From Flavobacteriaceae bacterium CRH (GTDB taxonomy: Bacteria > Bacteroidota > Bacteroidia > Flavobacteriales > Flavobacteriaceae): DNA of 34,510 nucleotides. Position 1 is the stretch's first letter, and each line of letters starts with the position of its first letter. Position numbers and translations under genes: made by a program. Where the stretch lies: assembly GCA_001507425.1 (NCBI GenBank), contig LMAJ01000037.1, positions 1-34,510 of the forward strand. The letters run 5' to 3'. Below the pieces are notes generated by a model, which was not told the DNA's origin, made no database searches, and saw only the letters and a list, made by a program, of their open reading frames with translations. This document shows positions 33,137 to 34,510 of this stretch, in pieces.

Positions 33137-33631
33137 ATGAAACAAATAGCTCTTGTTGTTATTGCATTTATTACTTTTTCATGTACTCAGGCACAGAAAA
33201 CAAGTTTTTCTAAAGAGGCTTTGTCTGAAAAATTACTTACGGTTGATGGAGGTCAGACTTCATTCAAAAACATTCTAAAAAAATACAAAGGAAAAACTTT
33301 AGTTATCGAAGTTTGGGCTTCCTGGTGTGGTGATTGTGTAAAAGCAATGCCAAAATTAAAAGAATTACAAGCTAGTCATCCTGAAGCTTCATACTTATTT
33401 CTTTCGGCTGATAAAACGGCTGACAAATGGAAAGCAGGAATTGAAAAGCACGAATTAAAAGGCGATCATTTTATGATGAACGACGGTATGAAAGGTGTTT
33501 TTGGAAAAGCAATTGATTTAGATTGGATTCCGAGATATATTGTCATTGATAAAAAAGGGACAATTGTTCTTTACCGTGCTATTGAAACGGACTTTGATAA
33601 AATCAATGAAACTTTGCAAGGACTAAAATAG
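33137..33631 (+). CDS. TlpA-like thioredoxin lipoprotein
   Basis: A 164-residue thioredoxin-fold lipoprotein. I chose ATG 33137 (MKQIALVVIAFITFSC) over the in-frame ATG at 33098, because it puts the lipobox ITFSC directly after a proper signal peptide. The thioredoxin motif is WASWCGDCVKAMPKL, with an active CGDC pair, followed by YLFLSADKTADKWKAG and the cis-proline loop DLDWIPRYIVID. The preceding segment TVDGGQTSFKNILKKYKGKT is the AhpC/TSA-TlpA start. Role: periplasmic thiol-disulfide reduction. A BT_3928-type membrane protein lies two genes upstream, so a functional link is possible but unproven. Confidence 0.92.
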   Translation: MKQIALVVIAFITFSCTQAQKTSFSKEALSEKLLTVDGGQTSFKNILKKYKGKTLVIEVWASWCGDCVKAMPKLKELQASHPEASYLFLSADKTADKWKAGIEKHELKGDHFMMNDGMKGVFGKAIDLDWIPRYIVIDKKGTIVLYRAIETDFDKINETLQGLK

Positions 33632-33725
33632 ATTTCAATATCAATTGCAATGACAAATTTCAATATCAATGTCATTTCAAAATCAATTTCAATTTTACTT
33701 TAGTTCAATTGAAATTTCAATAAAA
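33632..33725. repeat. tttcaatatcaat word-repeat spacer
   Basis: atttcaatatcaat occurs twice, with variants aatcaatttcaattt and gaaatttcaat. Inverted pieces include aatgac/gtcatt and ttcaattgaa. The words fill nearly the whole gap between the TlpA-like gene and tpiA. No terminator with a T run is clear. Confidence 0.75.
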
Positions 33726-33758
33726 AACAAATTAAAAGAATAAATAAAAACTACCAAA

Positions 33759-34510
33759 ATGAGAAAAAAGATTGTTGCAGGAAACTGGAAAATGCATAAA
33801 AACGCAGCACAAACTGAAGAATTATTAAGCGAATTAATTACTAAAATACCAGCACAAACTACTGCTCAGGTAATTGTTGCGCCAACATTTGTAAATTTAC
33901 AAGCGGCAGTTGCTAAAGTGAAAAATACAACTATTGGTGTTGCTGCTCAAAACGTTCACCAGGCTGAAGGCGGAGCTTTTACAGGAGAAATTTCTGCTGA
34001 CATGTTAACTAGCATTGGCGTAAACACGGTAATTCTTGGTCACTCTGAGCGTAGAGCCATTTTTCATGAAACAGATGCTTTAATCGCAAGCAAAGTTGAT
34101 ACTGCTTTGAAACATGAATTAACTGTAATTTTCTGTTTTGGAGAAGAATTAAAAGATCGTCAGTCAGGAAATCATTTCAATATTGTTGAAAATCAATTAC
34201 GTGACGGATTATTCCACATTGCAAAAGAATCATGGTCGAATGTTGTTTTAGCATACGAGCCAGTTTGGGCAATTGGAACTGGAGAAACTGCTTCACCGGA
34301 ACAAGCACAGGAAATGCACGAATTTATTAGAGAAGTTGTTCGTAAAGCTTTTGGAGCTGATATCGCTGACGAAGTTTCTATTTTATACGGTGGTTCTGTA
34401 AAACCGGACAACGCTAAGGAAATCTTTGGTAAACCAGACGTAGACGGTGGTTTAATTGGAGGTGCTGCTTTAAAAGCAGAAGACTTTTTAGCGATTGTTA
34501 CTGCTATCTA
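33759..34510 (+). CDS. tpiA: Triosephosphate isomerase (3' end cut by window)
   Basis: The ATG at 33759 opens 250 codons to 34508; the last two bases, ta, are probably the first two of a TAA or TAG stop, since the family is about 250 residues long. Catalytic residues are complete: K11 in VAGNWKMHKN, H95 in ILGHSERR, and E167 in LAYEPVWAIGTG. The phosphate-binding ILYGGSVKPDN and GGLIGGAAL motifs are near the end. It interconverts dihydroxyacetone phosphate and glyceraldehyde 3-phosphate in glycolysis. The gene is effectively whole, lacking only its stop. Confidence 0.97.
   Translation, partial: MRKKIVAGNWKMHKNAAQTEELLSELITKIPAQTTAQVIVAPTFVNLQAAVAKVKNTTIGVAAQNVHQAEGGAFTGEISADMLTSIGVNTVILGHSERRAIFHETDALIASKVDTALKHELTVIFCFGEELKDRQSGNHFNIVENQLRDGLFHIAKESWSNVVLAYEPVWAIGTGETASPEQAQEMHEFIREVVRKAFGADIADEVSILYGGSVKPDNAKEIFGKPDVDGGLIGGAALKAEDFLAIVTAI

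Overview
The window looks like chromosome of a Flavobacterium-type Bacteroidota. It is AT-rich, and several start regions carry the Bacteroidetes promoter signature TAnnTTTG, the clearest one preceded by TTG at 19 bp. Hallmark genes include an Oar-like TonB-dependent receptor, a JOHN-1/BlaB-like B1 metallo-beta-lactamase, a DUF6495 protein, a BT_3928-type DoxX/thioredoxin-like protein and a giant secreted Ig-repeat protein. No rRNA, tRNA, transposase, prophage or CRISPR array is visible.

Region by region. (1) 1-7137, minus strand: the first 2379 codons of one giant secreted repeat protein whose C-terminus lies beyond the left edge. It is built from Ig-like domains and five jelly-roll-like modules, with a roughly 410-residue supermodule in tandem and, at the left edge, a 79-residue repeat array that shows a three-unit higher-order period. 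(2) 7138-8346: 1.2 kb of AT-rich DNA with at most one plausible micro-ORF. (3) 8347-13356, minus strand: DUF6495 protein, Oar-like TonB receptor, and the ribosomal operon rpsF-rpsR-rplI. (4) 13534-16683: a LytTR response regulator (plus) and priA (minus), convergent with stop codons that abut. (5) 16742-19625, minus strand: a VapBC-type toxin-antitoxin pair, then a compact YihY - DUF2147 - metallo-beta-lactamase gene string. (6) nadC (minus). (7) 20945-27686, plus strand: an accessory-looking block with a lipase lipoprotein, an AlkC-like DNA glycosylase, a pirin-OsmC-GNAT operon, a secreted adenosine deaminase and a small ABM-fold protein. (8) 27780-34510, housekeeping-rich: rlmH, a lipoprotein of unknown function, folP, DUF1599, BT_3928-like protein, a secreted hydrolase, a TlpA-like thioredoxin lipoprotein and tpiA (cut by the right edge).

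The genes suggest a surface-active, polymer- and nucleoside-scavenging lifestyle (giant adhesin, Oar receptor, lipase, secreted adenosine deaminase) around a conserved core. The most notable non-coding structure is a family of three 106-bp palindromes (32-bp arms, 42-bp centre), each lying just 3' of a gene and showing paired changes in the two arms. Other intergenic gaps hold short word repeats. I see no clearly new defence or biosynthetic system. The best candidates for something undescribed are the nested repeat architecture of the giant protein and the spacer repeat families.
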